Below, piece after piece: positions 27,848-35,603 of a DNA stretch of 64,000 nucleotides. A program made the translations under genes and the position numbers. The notes beneath the pieces were generated by a model. The model was not told the origin of the DNA and searched no databases. It was given only the letters and a program-made list of their open reading frames with translations. Where the stretch lies: NCBI GenBank assembly GCA_963781805.1, contig CAWAHF010000004.1, positions 744,001-808,000 of the forward strand. Direction: 5' to 3'. Every line of letters begins with the position of its first letter. Positions within the stretch are counted from its first letter, which is position 1. This DNA comes from JAFGPL01 sp963781805 (GTDB taxonomy: Bacteria; Bacteroidota; Bacteroidia; Bacteroidales; UBA10428).

Positions 27848-27879
27848 TTGAAAAAATCCTGAATATATCTCTATATTTG
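27848..27879 (+). promoter_or_regulatory. Probable promoter of argF (Bacteroidota type)
   Basis: TTG (27848-27850) and TATATTTG (27872-27879) fit the -33 TTTG / -7 TAnnTTTG consensus with 21 bases between them. The -7 box lies 62 bases before the ATG at 27941, leaving an untranslated leader of about 50 bases. An ATTGGAGG sequence follows at 27891-27898 but is too far from the start to be a ribosome-binding site. Confidence 0.5.
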
Positions 27880-27940
27880 GTCAATAAATTATTGGAGGTT
27901 TAGTTCTATTGTGATAAATATAAAAATTGCTTAAATATAT

Positions 27941-28951
27941 ATGCAAATGAGTTCTCAACTTAAAAACAGACATTTTTTAAAATTACTTGATTTCACCCCT
28001 GAAGAAATCAACTATCTGCTCGAATTATCATTCGAATTAAAGAAAACCAGGAATGCAGGTAGCGAAAAGCAATATCTTATGGGTAAAAATATAGCGCTTA
28101 TCTTTGAGAAATCCTCTACCCGTACCAGATGTTCCTTCGAAGTCGCTGCATTTGATCAGGGTGCCAGGGTAACCTACCTTGGTCCGTCGGGTTCTCAGAT
28201 AGGAAGCAAAGAATCAATGAAAGATACGGCAAGGGTTCTTGGAAGAATGTATGATGGAATAGAATACCGGGGATACGGACAACATATTATAGATGATCTG
28301 GCTAAATATTCGGGCGTTCCTGTTTGGAACGGCCTTACGAATGAATTTCATCCTACACAGGTGCTTGCCGATTTGATGACTATGATGGAACATTCGAAAA
28401 AGCCCCTCCATGAGATAAAATTCTGTTACCTGGGAGATGCCCGAAATAATATGGGGAATTCATTGATGGTGGGTTCGGCAAAGATGGGTATTGACTTCAG
28501 GGCTGCAGCTCCAAAACAATGCCAGCCAAAAGATGAGTTGGTGAATGTATGCAAAAATATTGCCAGCGAGACCGGTGCGAAAATAACCCTTTCAGAAGAT
28601 ATATACAAAGCAGTAGAAAATGTTGATTTTCTTTACACCGATGTCTGGGTATCTATGGGTGAGCCGGATTCTGTCTGGGAAGAGAGAATAAAACTATTAA
28701 AACCCTACCAGATAAATAAAAAGGTACTGGAAATTACCGGTAATCCAAATGTGAAATTTCTGCACTGTCTTCCGGCGTTTCATAACAGGGAAACAAAAGT
28801 CGGAGAAGAAATCTATAAGAAGTTTGGCCTCGAAGCTATGGAAGTAACGGATGAAGTATTTGAATCGGAAGCATCAATCGTATTTGACGAGGCGGAAAAC
28901 AGGGTGCATACCATCAAAGCTGTTATGGTTGCTACGTTAGGAGAAGATTAG
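27941..28951 (+). CDS. argF: Ornithine carbamoyltransferase
   Basis: 336 residues, the usual length. The carbamoyl-phosphate motif SSTRTR (58-63), the HPTQ motif in EFHPTQVLADLMTM, and the ornithine-side motif FLHCLPAFHNRET are all intact. It makes citrulline from ornithine and carbamoyl phosphate in arginine biosynthesis, or works in reverse in the deiminase pathway. The HCLPAFH motif is the true OTC form rather than the N-acetyl- or N-succinylornithine variants of Bacteroidota. No other arg gene is adjacent. Confidence 0.95.
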   Translation: MQMSSQLKNRHFLKLLDFTPEEINYLLELSFELKKTRNAGSEKQYLMGKNIALIFEKSSTRTRCSFEVAAFDQGARVTYLGPSGSQIGSKESMKDTARVLGRMYDGIEYRGYGQHIIDDLAKYSGVPVWNGLTNEFHPTQVLADLMTMMEHSKKPLHEIKFCYLGDARNNMGNSLMVGSAKMGIDFRAAAPKQCQPKDELVNVCKNIASETGAKITLSEDIYKAVENVDFLYTDVWVSMGEPDSVWEERIKLLKPYQINKKVLEITGNPNVKFLHCLPAFHNRETKVGEEIYKKFGLEAMEVTDEVFESEASIVFDEAENRVHTIKAVMVATLGED

Positions 28952-29173
28952 AACTGAGCATCCATGTTTGAGATTGTAAACAACTGTAGATATGCATGGT
29001 GAGAATTCTATTTCATCATGTTAAAAAAAGCTTTGCAAAAGCCTGCCAACTATAATATCGGCGATTTTTTAATTGTAAATCGTTATAGACTAAATAATTT
29101 CTTATCCAAAAAATTGTTTTTTCAGAATAATTTATTAACTTGTATCAGTGTTTATGTTTCAAAATTTCATAAC

Positions 29174-29440
29174 ATGACAATTTATATTGGAAATATCAAT
29201 TATTCTTTAGTCGAAGCTGATATTCAAAGGATTTTTGAAGTGATGGGAACAGTGGAAGCAGTAAAACTTGTCAGGGACAAAAAAACCGGGAAATCCAAAG
29301 GGTATTGTTTTATTGAAATGCCAGACAAGAAAGAAGCCATGGAAGCTATCAAGACACTGGACGGGAAAGAGGTTGGAGGAAGGAACATGAGGGTGATGAA
29401 GGCTCATTCCACTAAAAAAGTTACAGAAGAGGTCAGTTAA
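29174..29440 (+). CDS. RNA-binding protein with one RRM domain
   Basis: 88 residues from the ATG at 29174. This start was preferred to the in-frame ATG at 29018 because the domain begins right at MTIYIGNINYSL and the upstream part lacks domain character. RNP2 (IYIGNI) and RNP1 (KSKGYCFIEM) are clear and the RRM spans almost the whole protein. Small single-RRM proteins are common in Bacteroidota and cyanobacteria and are often cold-responsive; they bind single-stranded RNA. The approximately 220-base leader from argF to this start is long enough for its own promoter or cold-responsive 5' UTR. Confidence 0.9.
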   Translation: MTIYIGNINYSLVEADIQRIFEVMGTVEAVKLVRDKKTGKSKGYCFIEMPDKKEAMEAIKTLDGKEVGGRNMRVMKAHSTKKVTEEVS

Positions 29441-29512
29441 TCCTTACTACAATTTTTCGAAGCTATGTAAATTACCTTCTGCCCTGATTTACATAGGTGA
29501 TAAATCTTTGTA

Positions 29513-30202
29513 TTATCTCGAAGTTTCAATTTTTTCATATTCCTGAAAATTTTGAGTGGCCATAAATGTTGGCATCTGATTGAATTTTTTATCCAAAAAA
29601 AGATATGTTCCGCAACCAAGCTGTAATGCATTGGCAGAAAGAATATTTTTTCGGTGGCCTTCCGAATGCATCCATGAGTTAATAAGTACATCGGCTACCT
29701 GGAGATAGGTATTCGGAAGGATTAGATCCTGTTTCCCCGGATAGCTGAACTTGCCCGGTCCCTTAACAATCACATCCCTACCCTGATCATATTGGAGTCC
29801 AAATGCTGTAGCCAAATTCTCCGCAATATATGGATTGTCAATACCATGCAGCCTGGCTCTGTCATTCGGGGTTCTCTTTTTTTTATCGGTTGGATTTACA
29901 TGATTGAAAAAGTTCTTATCACACATATCCTTCGAATGCATAGAGGCAACTTCTTCCAGTCGGGAGGCATAAGATACCAGTGGTAACTTTTTTTTCAAAC
30001 GTTGTTCGTTCGTTGCAAAAAATATAGCAGCATTTAGCCGGCGATAATCCGGATTGCTAAAATCAACCGGCTGGTTAAAGAAACTGTCTTTTCTGAAATT
30101 CTTAACAGTTAACCTGGTGTAATAATCTTCCTGACCCTGATGCTGGGCATTAAGTAAGGGAAAAAAAGACAGGAGACAGATTTGGGCAAAAAAAGTTTTC
30201 AT
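29513..30202 (-). CDS. CAP (SCP/PR-1) domain secreted protein
   Basis: 229 residues with a signal peptide ending about LLNAQ. The CAP domain spans roughly residues 50-225: ATNEQRLKKKLPLVSYASRL, ASMHSKDMCDKNFFNHVNP with conserved His, NIAENLA-like YIAENLATAFG, and the signature SWMHSEGHRKNIL. The two His and Glu cavity residues typical of bacterial CAP proteins are present. The function of bacterial CAP proteins is largely unknown; lipid or cell-envelope roles have been suggested. It is 54 bp downstream of a DUF456 gene on the same strand. Confidence 0.88.
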   Translation of the reverse strand: MKTFFAQICLLSFFPLLNAQHQGQEDYYTRLTVKNFRKDSFFNQPVDFSNPDYRRLNAAIFFATNEQRLKKKLPLVSYASRLEEVASMHSKDMCDKNFFNHVNPTDKKKRTPNDRARLHGIDNPYIAENLATAFGLQYDQGRDVIVKGPGKFSYPGKQDLILPNTYLQVADVLINSWMHSEGHRKNILSANALQLGCGTYLFLDKKFNQMPTFMATQNFQEYEKIETSR

Positions 30203-30256
30203 ATATAAACAACAATTTTTTAGTCAAATTGTCAAAAATTATTTGTGTAAAGATTC

Positions 30257-30766
30257 TTAGAAAACATTGCTCCAGACTTCTTTTACAAAATAAATGGTGA
30301 TAATGGTTGAAGCAACTATCTTCATAAATGTGCCTGTAAGAAATCCGATAAACGAACCAAATGCGGCCCTCACAGCCTTATCAGACTTTTGACCAGCAAG
30401 TTTTTCTCCGATATACGCACCTAAAAAAGGACCACCCAAAATGGTAAACAAACCGAAAGGTCCCAACGCAGGAAGAAAAAACAATCCCGCAATCAATCCG
30501 ACAATGCTGCCACGCATGCCTGCACTGGTTCCTCCAAACTTCTTAGTTCCCCAGACCGGAACAATAAAGTCAAATATCTGAACGATTATTGCCAGGGCGC
30601 CCAGAAAAATAAATTCTCTTAAAGTGAAAGAAGCAAATTTTGTAAACTGAATTAAAATAATTGCAACAAAACTTAATGGGGGGCCGGGTAAAGCAGGTAT
30701 GATACAACCCAAAAAACCTGTCAACAGAATTATAATCGATAAAAAAAGCAACAGATAATCAAGCAT
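30257..30766 (-). CDS. DUF456 family membrane protein
   Basis: 169 residues with about four to five hydrophobic segments. It shows typical glycine-rich turns of DUF456: GFLGCIIPALPGPPLSFVAI near the start, then VWGTKKFGGTSAGMRGSIVG, and GGPFLGAYIGEKLAG. The family is widespread and functionally uncharacterised. It precedes the CAP gene in the same direction. Confidence 0.88.
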   Translation of the reverse strand: MLDYLLLFLSIIILLTGFLGCIIPALPGPPLSFVAIILIQFTKFASFTLREFIFLGALAIIVQIFDFIVPVWGTKKFGGTSAGMRGSIVGLIAGLFFLPALGPFGLFTILGGPFLGAYIGEKLAGQKSDKAVRAAFGSFIGFLTGTFMKIVASTIITIYFVKEVWSNVF

Positions 30767-30836
30767 ATATTAGTTTTTAGACTAAAATACGGAAAAAGTG
30801 GAAAGATTTAAAAAAAGAAATGAAAACGCGAAATAC

Positions 30837-30874
30837 AAATGCATGAATGAATACAGAATTCCATTCATGCATTT
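30837..30874 (-). terminator. Intrinsic terminator of the V-type ATPase operon
   Basis: AAATGCATGAATG (30837-30849) and CATTCATGCATTT (30862-30874) form a perfect 13-bp stem with a 12-base loop, 30 bases beyond the stop of the last V-ATPase gene (30904). On the minus strand a T-rich stretch follows about 20 bases later, so it reads as the end of the operon. Confidence 0.7.
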
Positions 30875-30903
30875 GATGGATAGATGCTGACTTTTTCTAA
30901 GCC

Positions 30904-31365
30904 TTATAATGTACCGGAAATAATGAATGTTGCTGCAAATGAAACGATGGCATATAATTCAGGAAATACTGCCAGGACCATAGTTTTCCCAAAAACGTCA
31001 TTGCCAGAACCAATACTTGCAATACCATTTGCACATACTTTGCCCTGGGTCATTGCTGAGATTAAACAGACTGCGCCTTGTGCAAGACCTGCTCCAAATA
31101 TCGCAGCACCCTGAGCAATCGTAAGTCCTGAGGTTATTAATTCCGGTAGTTTGCTATTAATAATAAAAAATCCTGCAAATCCATATAAACCCTGTGTTCC
31201 AGGTAAGGCACTTAAAAGCATAAAACTACCAAATGCCTCATCATTTTTTTTCAGAGCTCCAACGGTTGCATTACCTCCAATTACTACTCCGATAGCACTT
31301 CCAATTCCCGATAGACCTACCATTAGTGCCAGTCCAAGATAGGTTAAAATCATTGCTGTTGTCAT
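30904..31365 (-). CDS. ntpK: V-type ATPase subunit K (membrane c-ring proteolipid)
   Basis: 153 residues with four membrane helices. Two repeated helical hairpins start at GSAIGVVIGGNATVGAL and GAGLAQGAVCLISAMTQGK. The essential carboxylate is Glu136 in VFPELYAI. Residues L54, T57 and Q58 (LPGTQGLYGF), Q107 (TQGKV) and E136 line up with L61, T64, Q65, Q110 and E139, the Na+ ligands of Enterococcus hirae NtpK. This suggests that the rotor carries Na+. It is the last gene of the operon, 22 bp after subunit I. Confidence 0.93.
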   Translation of the reverse strand: MTTAMILTYLGLALMVGLSGIGSAIGVVIGGNATVGALKKNDEAFGSFMLLSALPGTQGLYGFAGFFIINSKLPELITSGLTIAQGAAIFGAGLAQGAVCLISAMTQGKVCANGIASIGSGNDVFGKTMVLAVFPELYAIVSFAATFIISGTL

Positions 31366-31387
31366 ACTGCTTAATTTTTAAATATTA

Positions 31388-33193
31388 TTATTTATTTGTT
31401 TCTAATTTAAATGGATTATAAGCTTTACCTCCTCCTGCAAAACCTGCATTCTTATAAAACTCAACAAAAGTAAGACGCATTGGATGCACAAACGCACCAA
31501 GAACACAAAGCGATATGGTTAATCCATGTCCAAGAAGCAAGAAAATTATAAAAAGAACAGGTCCGATATAATGAATGCCTAACATTTGCATGCCAATGGT
31601 ATTCACAACAAAACCTAATATTGCTCCTGAAGTTCCGAGTGCAAACAATCGAATATAGGAAAGTGTATCTCCAAAAACACCGGATATCATGCCATAAGCA
31701 TCCCAAATTCCCTTGAGGGAACTAATCAGAGGATTAGAATCCGGATCGTTAAATATAAATATCAGGAATCCTGAGACACCCAGAACAGAATATAATAAAA
31801 TTGGTTTTAATGAAGAAGGCATTCTGTCTAATTTATCCAGTCCAAAAATTATGATCATTGAAATGATTAAGAGAATCCATCCTAATGTGGAAAGCGCGTA
31901 TTTAATTCCTTTTCTGGTAATTAGACCATAGGCCTTAATACATAAACCAAATATAATCTGTACAAGTCCGATAGCCATCGACAAATAGAATAACTTGTCG
32001 CTATTCAGCATAAATTTTCTTAAAGAAAATCCTTCAACTTTAAGAAGATTGATACCAAAAAAAGTACCCGAAATAAATCCCATAATAATGGTTGAAATTC
32101 CTAAATATTGGGCTAACGTGAGTATTGCCCTTAATTTAACATCCTTTATTTTTAATTTGAGCAAGCTAACTAAAATCAATATAAACAATCCATATCCGGC
32201 ATCGCCAAGGCAGAAACCAAAAAACAACATGAAAAATGGTGCAAACAAGGGTGTCAGATCTGATTCGTTATAGTTAGGTAAGGAATATAATTCACCAATG
32301 GGTTCAAATAATTTGGCAAACCAGTTATTCCTTAGCTTGACAGGTACATTATCCTTTGGAGAAGGTTCATCTTTTAAATAGTAGATACCCTTAGATTCAA
32401 GATATTCTGATAATTTTTTTTCATTATCCACAGGAATCCATCCTTCCAGTAACATGAGCTTTTCTTCGGCTTCTTTGGTGGTATTTAATATAACCTTATT
32501 AAAATTAAACTCAGATAATACTTTTTGACGTAAAGAATTTAGGGTAGAAAAATAATCTGATGCAATCTCTATAAAACTCTCATTTATCTTATCATTCAAT
32601 TTTTCAATTTCTGCTTTTTCTTCAAGAAGTGAACTCAACGATTTCTTAGGAAGTCTGATCTCATCGGCATCAATATCAATATTCTCACCTGGTTTTGATA
32701 CAATTACAAAATATTTATTATTTCCGATTTCACTAACTTTTGAAACGGTATATAGATCTTCCCATTCAGATTTATATTTAGACAAAATGCTGCTAAAAAA
32801 AGATATTTTATATCCGGCATCTTCAATTAAAAAAACTTTATTCCAGTCAAAATCTCCCCAGGGTTCCAATTGTGAAATTTCCTTCCCTATTTGTGAAAGT
32901 TTTAATTCATTGGCATTCTGATCTGTCCATAAGTTTTTAAGCAAAGCCAGAGAAGCCATTCCATCATTCTTAACACTTTGCTCATTCTTTGCTTCCGGGA
33001 ATTTTTGCAGAAATTTGATTGCATTATTAAGTTCGTTAAGTCTTTGCTGATATTCAGCCAATTCTTCATTAGCCAGTACCCCGGTCTGCTTTTCGATTAC
33101 ATGTAATACGCCAAGTTGTTGAATCCCTTTTAGGAAATCTATATATTCCTTATGATAAATCAGGAACGAATATTTTTTCATTGGCACTATCAT
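31388..33193 (-). CDS. ntpI: V-type ATPase subunit I (stator a-type subunit)
   Basis: 601 residues. The N-terminal half (to about 300) is a soluble coiled-coil-rich region (KYSFLIYHKEYIDFLKGIQQ and following). The C-terminal half has about seven to eight membrane helices beginning LFAPFFMLFFGFCLGDAGYG and including FGDTLSYIRLFALGTSGAIL, whose arginine is the conserved residue facing the rotor glutamate. The subunit provides the ion half-channels. Its start overlaps the subunit D stop by four bases. Confidence 0.93.
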   Translation of the reverse strand: MIVPMKKYSFLIYHKEYIDFLKGIQQLGVLHVIEKQTGVLANEELAEYQQRLNELNNAIKFLQKFPEAKNEQSVKNDGMASLALLKNLWTDQNANELKLSQIGKEISQLEPWGDFDWNKVFLIEDAGYKISFFSSILSKYKSEWEDLYTVSKVSEIGNNKYFVIVSKPGENIDIDADEIRLPKKSLSSLLEEKAEIEKLNDKINESFIEIASDYFSTLNSLRQKVLSEFNFNKVILNTTKEAEEKLMLLEGWIPVDNEKKLSEYLESKGIYYLKDEPSPKDNVPVKLRNNWFAKLFEPIGELYSLPNYNESDLTPLFAPFFMLFFGFCLGDAGYGLFILILVSLLKLKIKDVKLRAILTLAQYLGISTIIMGFISGTFFGINLLKVEGFSLRKFMLNSDKLFYLSMAIGLVQIIFGLCIKAYGLITRKGIKYALSTLGWILLIISMIIIFGLDKLDRMPSSLKPILLYSVLGVSGFLIFIFNDPDSNPLISSLKGIWDAYGMISGVFGDTLSYIRLFALGTSGAILGFVVNTIGMQMLGIHYIGPVLFIIFLLLGHGLTISLCVLGAFVHPMRLTFVEFYKNAGFAGGGKAYNPFKLETNK

Positions 33194-33792
33194 GATGCTG
33201 CCTCCATTTGTTGTTGACGGTTCTTCACAATCTTCTGTGCGGATTTTGAAAGATTGTCTTCATCTTCCATAAATCTTTTAATTTTCCTGATAGCATCCTC
33301 ATAACCCGGTATCTGCACTTTTTCAAACAGATTTACTTTCTGAGTGGTTTTTTTCCTTGCCCTGTCAAGAAGTTCCATTTTACGAACAAAAACCTGTCTT
33401 TCAATACCAATGGACACTATTTTCTTAACCAGATCAATTCCATCCAGAAACCATTTTGGTTTATTAAAAATGCTAAACTTTTCTGAATAAAAATCAATTC
33501 CTTCCAGTACCGGAGTTTTAACCCCCGCAATTTTTTTAACACTTAAATGCACATCATCAATTCCAATAAGCGTATTATCAAATTCTCCCCAAAGCGCCAC
33601 CATATGATCGTATTGTTCAATCATCTGCTTATACTCGGTATCAAGCCTCGCAACCACATCTTTCGCTTTCTTCACCTCCACTCTCAGGGCCGATTCTTTG
33701 TTTTTAATGGTTGGCAACGCACGAACCCTCACCTTAAGTTGTTTCTCAAGCTGTTGCAGTGAAGTTTTGTTATATTGAAATTTAAGGGACAT
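33190..33792 (-). CDS. ntpD: V-type ATPase subunit D (central stalk)
   Basis: 200 residues of long alpha-helical sequence, FQYNKTSLQQLEKQLKVRVRAL at the start and NLFEKVQIPGYEDAIRKIKR with FMEDEDNLSKSAQKIVKNRQ near the end, the signature of V/A-type subunit D. It forms the rotating shaft with the c-ring. It starts six bases after the left heptamer array of the inserted element, so that element occupies the space between the B and D genes. It overlaps the subunit I gene at its end. Confidence 0.92.
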   Translation of the reverse strand: MSLKFQYNKTSLQQLEKQLKVRVRALPTIKNKESALRVEVKKAKDVVARLDTEYKQMIEQYDHMVALWGEFDNTLIGIDDVHLSVKKIAGVKTPVLEGIDFYSEKFSIFNKPKWFLDGIDLVKKIVSIGIERQVFVRKMELLDRARKKTTQKVNLFEKVQIPGYEDAIRKIKRFMEDEDNLSKSAQKIVKNRQQQMEAAS

Positions 33793-33797
33793 TTTTT

Positions 33798-33867
33798 AGT
33801 TTCTAGTTTCTAGTTGCAAGTTTTGGGTTTTAAGTTTCAAGTTTCAAGTTGCAAGTTATAAGTTTTA
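33798..33867. repeat. Heptamer tandem array (AGTTNNN x10), left side of the S23 insertion
   Basis: Ten contiguous 7-bp units, mostly AGTTTCA/AGTTTCT/AGTTGCA variants, run from 33798 to 33867. The array begins six bases before the subunit D start codon (reading leftwards) and ends nine bases before the stop of the four-helix-bundle gene. A shorter inverted array sits on the other side at 34251-34278. Confidence 0.85.
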
Positions 33868-33875
33868 GATCTATA

Positions 33876-34235
33876 CTAATTTGATAATTTATTTTTAAAT
33901 GAGTACATCATTTTCTGTTCTTCGGATATTTTATTAAGCAGAATTTCAAAATTATAATTCCTTATTAAATTATTTTCTTTAACAATAAGTATTTGTGTTT
34001 CAAGCTCAAAACTGGAACCCGGAGCAATCTCAATATACCTTTTAAATTCCTTTTGACTTCTTCTGCTTGTACCTTCAGCAATATTGGATGGAATCGAAAT
34101 ACTGGATCTTATGACTTGAGAGCGTAAAGTATAGATATCCTCCGAGGGTATATTTTTAACCAAATCAAATATTAGCTTTACGATTTCCATACCATTTTGC
34201 CATATTTTTAGTTCCTTATAATTATTCATGGTCAT
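33876..34235 (-). CDS. Four-helix-bundle protein (23S rRNA intervening-sequence/S23 family)
   Basis: 119 residues. It opens YKELKIWQNGMEIVKLIFDL and contains LRSQVIRSSISIPSNIAEGT, the IPSNIAEG signature of the S23/TIGR02436 family, then the conserved EFKRYIEIAPGSSFELETQ. In spirochaetes these genes lie inside 23S rRNA intervening sequences; elsewhere they are free-standing and of unknown function. It sits inside the V-ATPase operon in the same direction, bounded on both sides by heptamer arrays in opposite orientation, which suggests arrival as a small mobile unit. Confidence 0.9.
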   Translation of the reverse strand: MTMNNYKELKIWQNGMEIVKLIFDLVKNIPSEDIYTLRSQVIRSSISIPSNIAEGTSRRSQKEFKRYIEIAPGSSFELETQILIVKENNLIRNYNFEILLNKISEEQKMMYSFKNKLSN

Positions 34236-34250
34236 TATTTAAGTCTTTTC

Positions 34251-34278
34251 AACTAAAAACTTGAAACTTTAAACTTTA
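34251..34278. repeat. Heptamer tandem array (AACTNNN x4), right side of the S23 insertion
   Basis: Four contiguous units AACTAAA, AACTTGA, AACTTTA, AACTTTA (34251-34278). These are the reverse complement of the AGTTNNN units at 33798-33867. The last unit ends two bases before the stop codon of the subunit B gene (34281). Confidence 0.8.
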
Positions 34279-34280
34279 GA

Positions 34281-35603
34281 TTAATCTTTCGGCCAATATT
34301 TATCTACCAATTCTTTCTTTATCCCAACCTCTTCCGGTTTAAAATGTTGGTTAAACAAGTTCCAGCCTGTATCTAACATTTCATTAATATCAATATTCAC
34401 ATCAATAGCCAGCAGTTTGTTTGAATAATCCTTCGCAAAATTCAGACTTCGTTCGTCATAATCCGTCAGGTCAAAACCATTTTCCATTTTGGTTTTAGCA
34501 TTGGCGGCATCGGCATATAATCTCACTGCCGCATTCATCACCTGTGGATGATCCTCGCGTGTTTTCTTTCCAATCACCAATTGTTTCAGACGCGATAAGC
34601 TTCTGAACGGATCAACAATAACTTTTCCGATATCGGAATCTCTTCTGAGAAATAACTGTCCCTCAGTGATGTATCCCGTATTATCTGGAATAGCGTGAGT
34701 AATATCTCCGCCTGATAAAGTTGTAACTGCAATAATGGTGATAGAACCTCCTTCGGGAAATTGAACAGCCTTTTCATAAATCTTTGCCAGATCGCTGTAC
34801 AGTGAACCAGGCATACTGTCTTTTGAAGGAATCTGGTCCATACGGTTTGATACGATACTCAATGCATCTGCAAAAAGTGTCATGTCAGTCAGCAGTACAA
34901 GCACACTCTGATTTTTGTCTACTGCAAAATACTCTGCAGCTGTCAATGCCATATCGGGTACCAGTAATCTCTCAACCGGTGGATTTTCGGTGGTATTTAC
35001 AAAACTAACAATACGATCAAGCGCCCCTGCATTATCAAAAACATTTTTAAAAAAAAGATAATCATCGTTGGTTAATCCCATACCGCCAAGAATAATCTTA
35101 TCAGCTTTGGCACGAAGAGCAACCATTGCCATTACCTGGTTATAAGGCTGATCAGGGTCGGCAAAGAAAGGAATTTTCTGACCCGATACAAGCGTATTGT
35201 TGAGATCAATACCGGCAATACCTGTGGCTATGAGTTCAGAGGGTTGTTTTCTGCGGACAGGATTTACCGATGGTCCGCCGATCTCCCTTTCTTCCCCTTC
35301 AATTGCAGGGCCGCCATCAATAGGTTCACCAAAAGCATTGAAAAATCTCCCTGCCAGGTCATCACTCACTTTAAGTGTTGGAGCCTTTCCAAGAAAAGTT
35401 ACTTCGGCATCGGTTGGTATGCCTTCTGTTCCACTAAATACCTGAAGCGTTACAGTGTTTCCCAGAATTTTAACTACCTGTGCCAACCTTCCATTTACAA
35501 TGGCAAGCTCGTCATAACCTATATCTGTTGCTTTAAGTGAGCAGGTTGCTTTGGTAATCTGGGTTATTTTAGTGTATATTTTTTGAAATGCCCTTGTTTC
35601 CAT
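34281..35603 (-). CDS. ntpB: V-type ATPase subunit B
   Basis: 440 residues. An N-terminal beta barrel is followed by the ATPase-fold domain with SGQKIPFFADPDQPYNQVMA, where the Walker A sequence is lost, as expected for this non-catalytic subunit. Later come VLLTDMTLFADALSIVSNRM and ITEGQLFLRRD. It alternates with subunit A in the A3B3 hexamer. Its start codon abuts the end of the subunit A gene (one-base overlap), so the two are coupled. After its stop the operon is interrupted by the S23 element. Confidence 0.95.
   Translation of the reverse strand: METRAFQKIYTKITQITKATCSLKATDIGYDELAIVNGRLAQVVKILGNTVTLQVFSGTEGIPTDAEVTFLGKAPTLKVSDDLAGRFFNAFGEPIDGGPAIEGEEREIGGPSVNPVRRKQPSELIATGIAGIDLNNTLVSGQKIPFFADPDQPYNQVMAMVALRAKADKIILGGMGLTNDDYLFFKNVFDNAGALDRIVSFVNTTENPPVERLLVPDMALTAAEYFAVDKNQSVLVLLTDMTLFADALSIVSNRMDQIPSKDSMPGSLYSDLAKIYEKAVQFPEGGSITIIAVTTLSGGDITHAIPDNTGYITEGQLFLRRDSDIGKVIVDPFRSLSRLKQLVIGKKTREDHPQVMNAAVRLYADAANAKTKMENGFDLTDYDERSLNFAKDYSNKLLAIDVNIDINEMLDTGWNLFNQHFKPEEVGIKKELVDKYWPKD

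Noticed and set aside
29018..29440. Longer start for the RRM protein
   Set aside because: The extra 52 residues are not part of any domain; the RRM begins exactly at the ATG at 29174.
33798..34278. CRISPR-like interpretation of the heptamer arrays
   Set aside because: Units are contiguous 7-mers without spacers and no cas genes are present.
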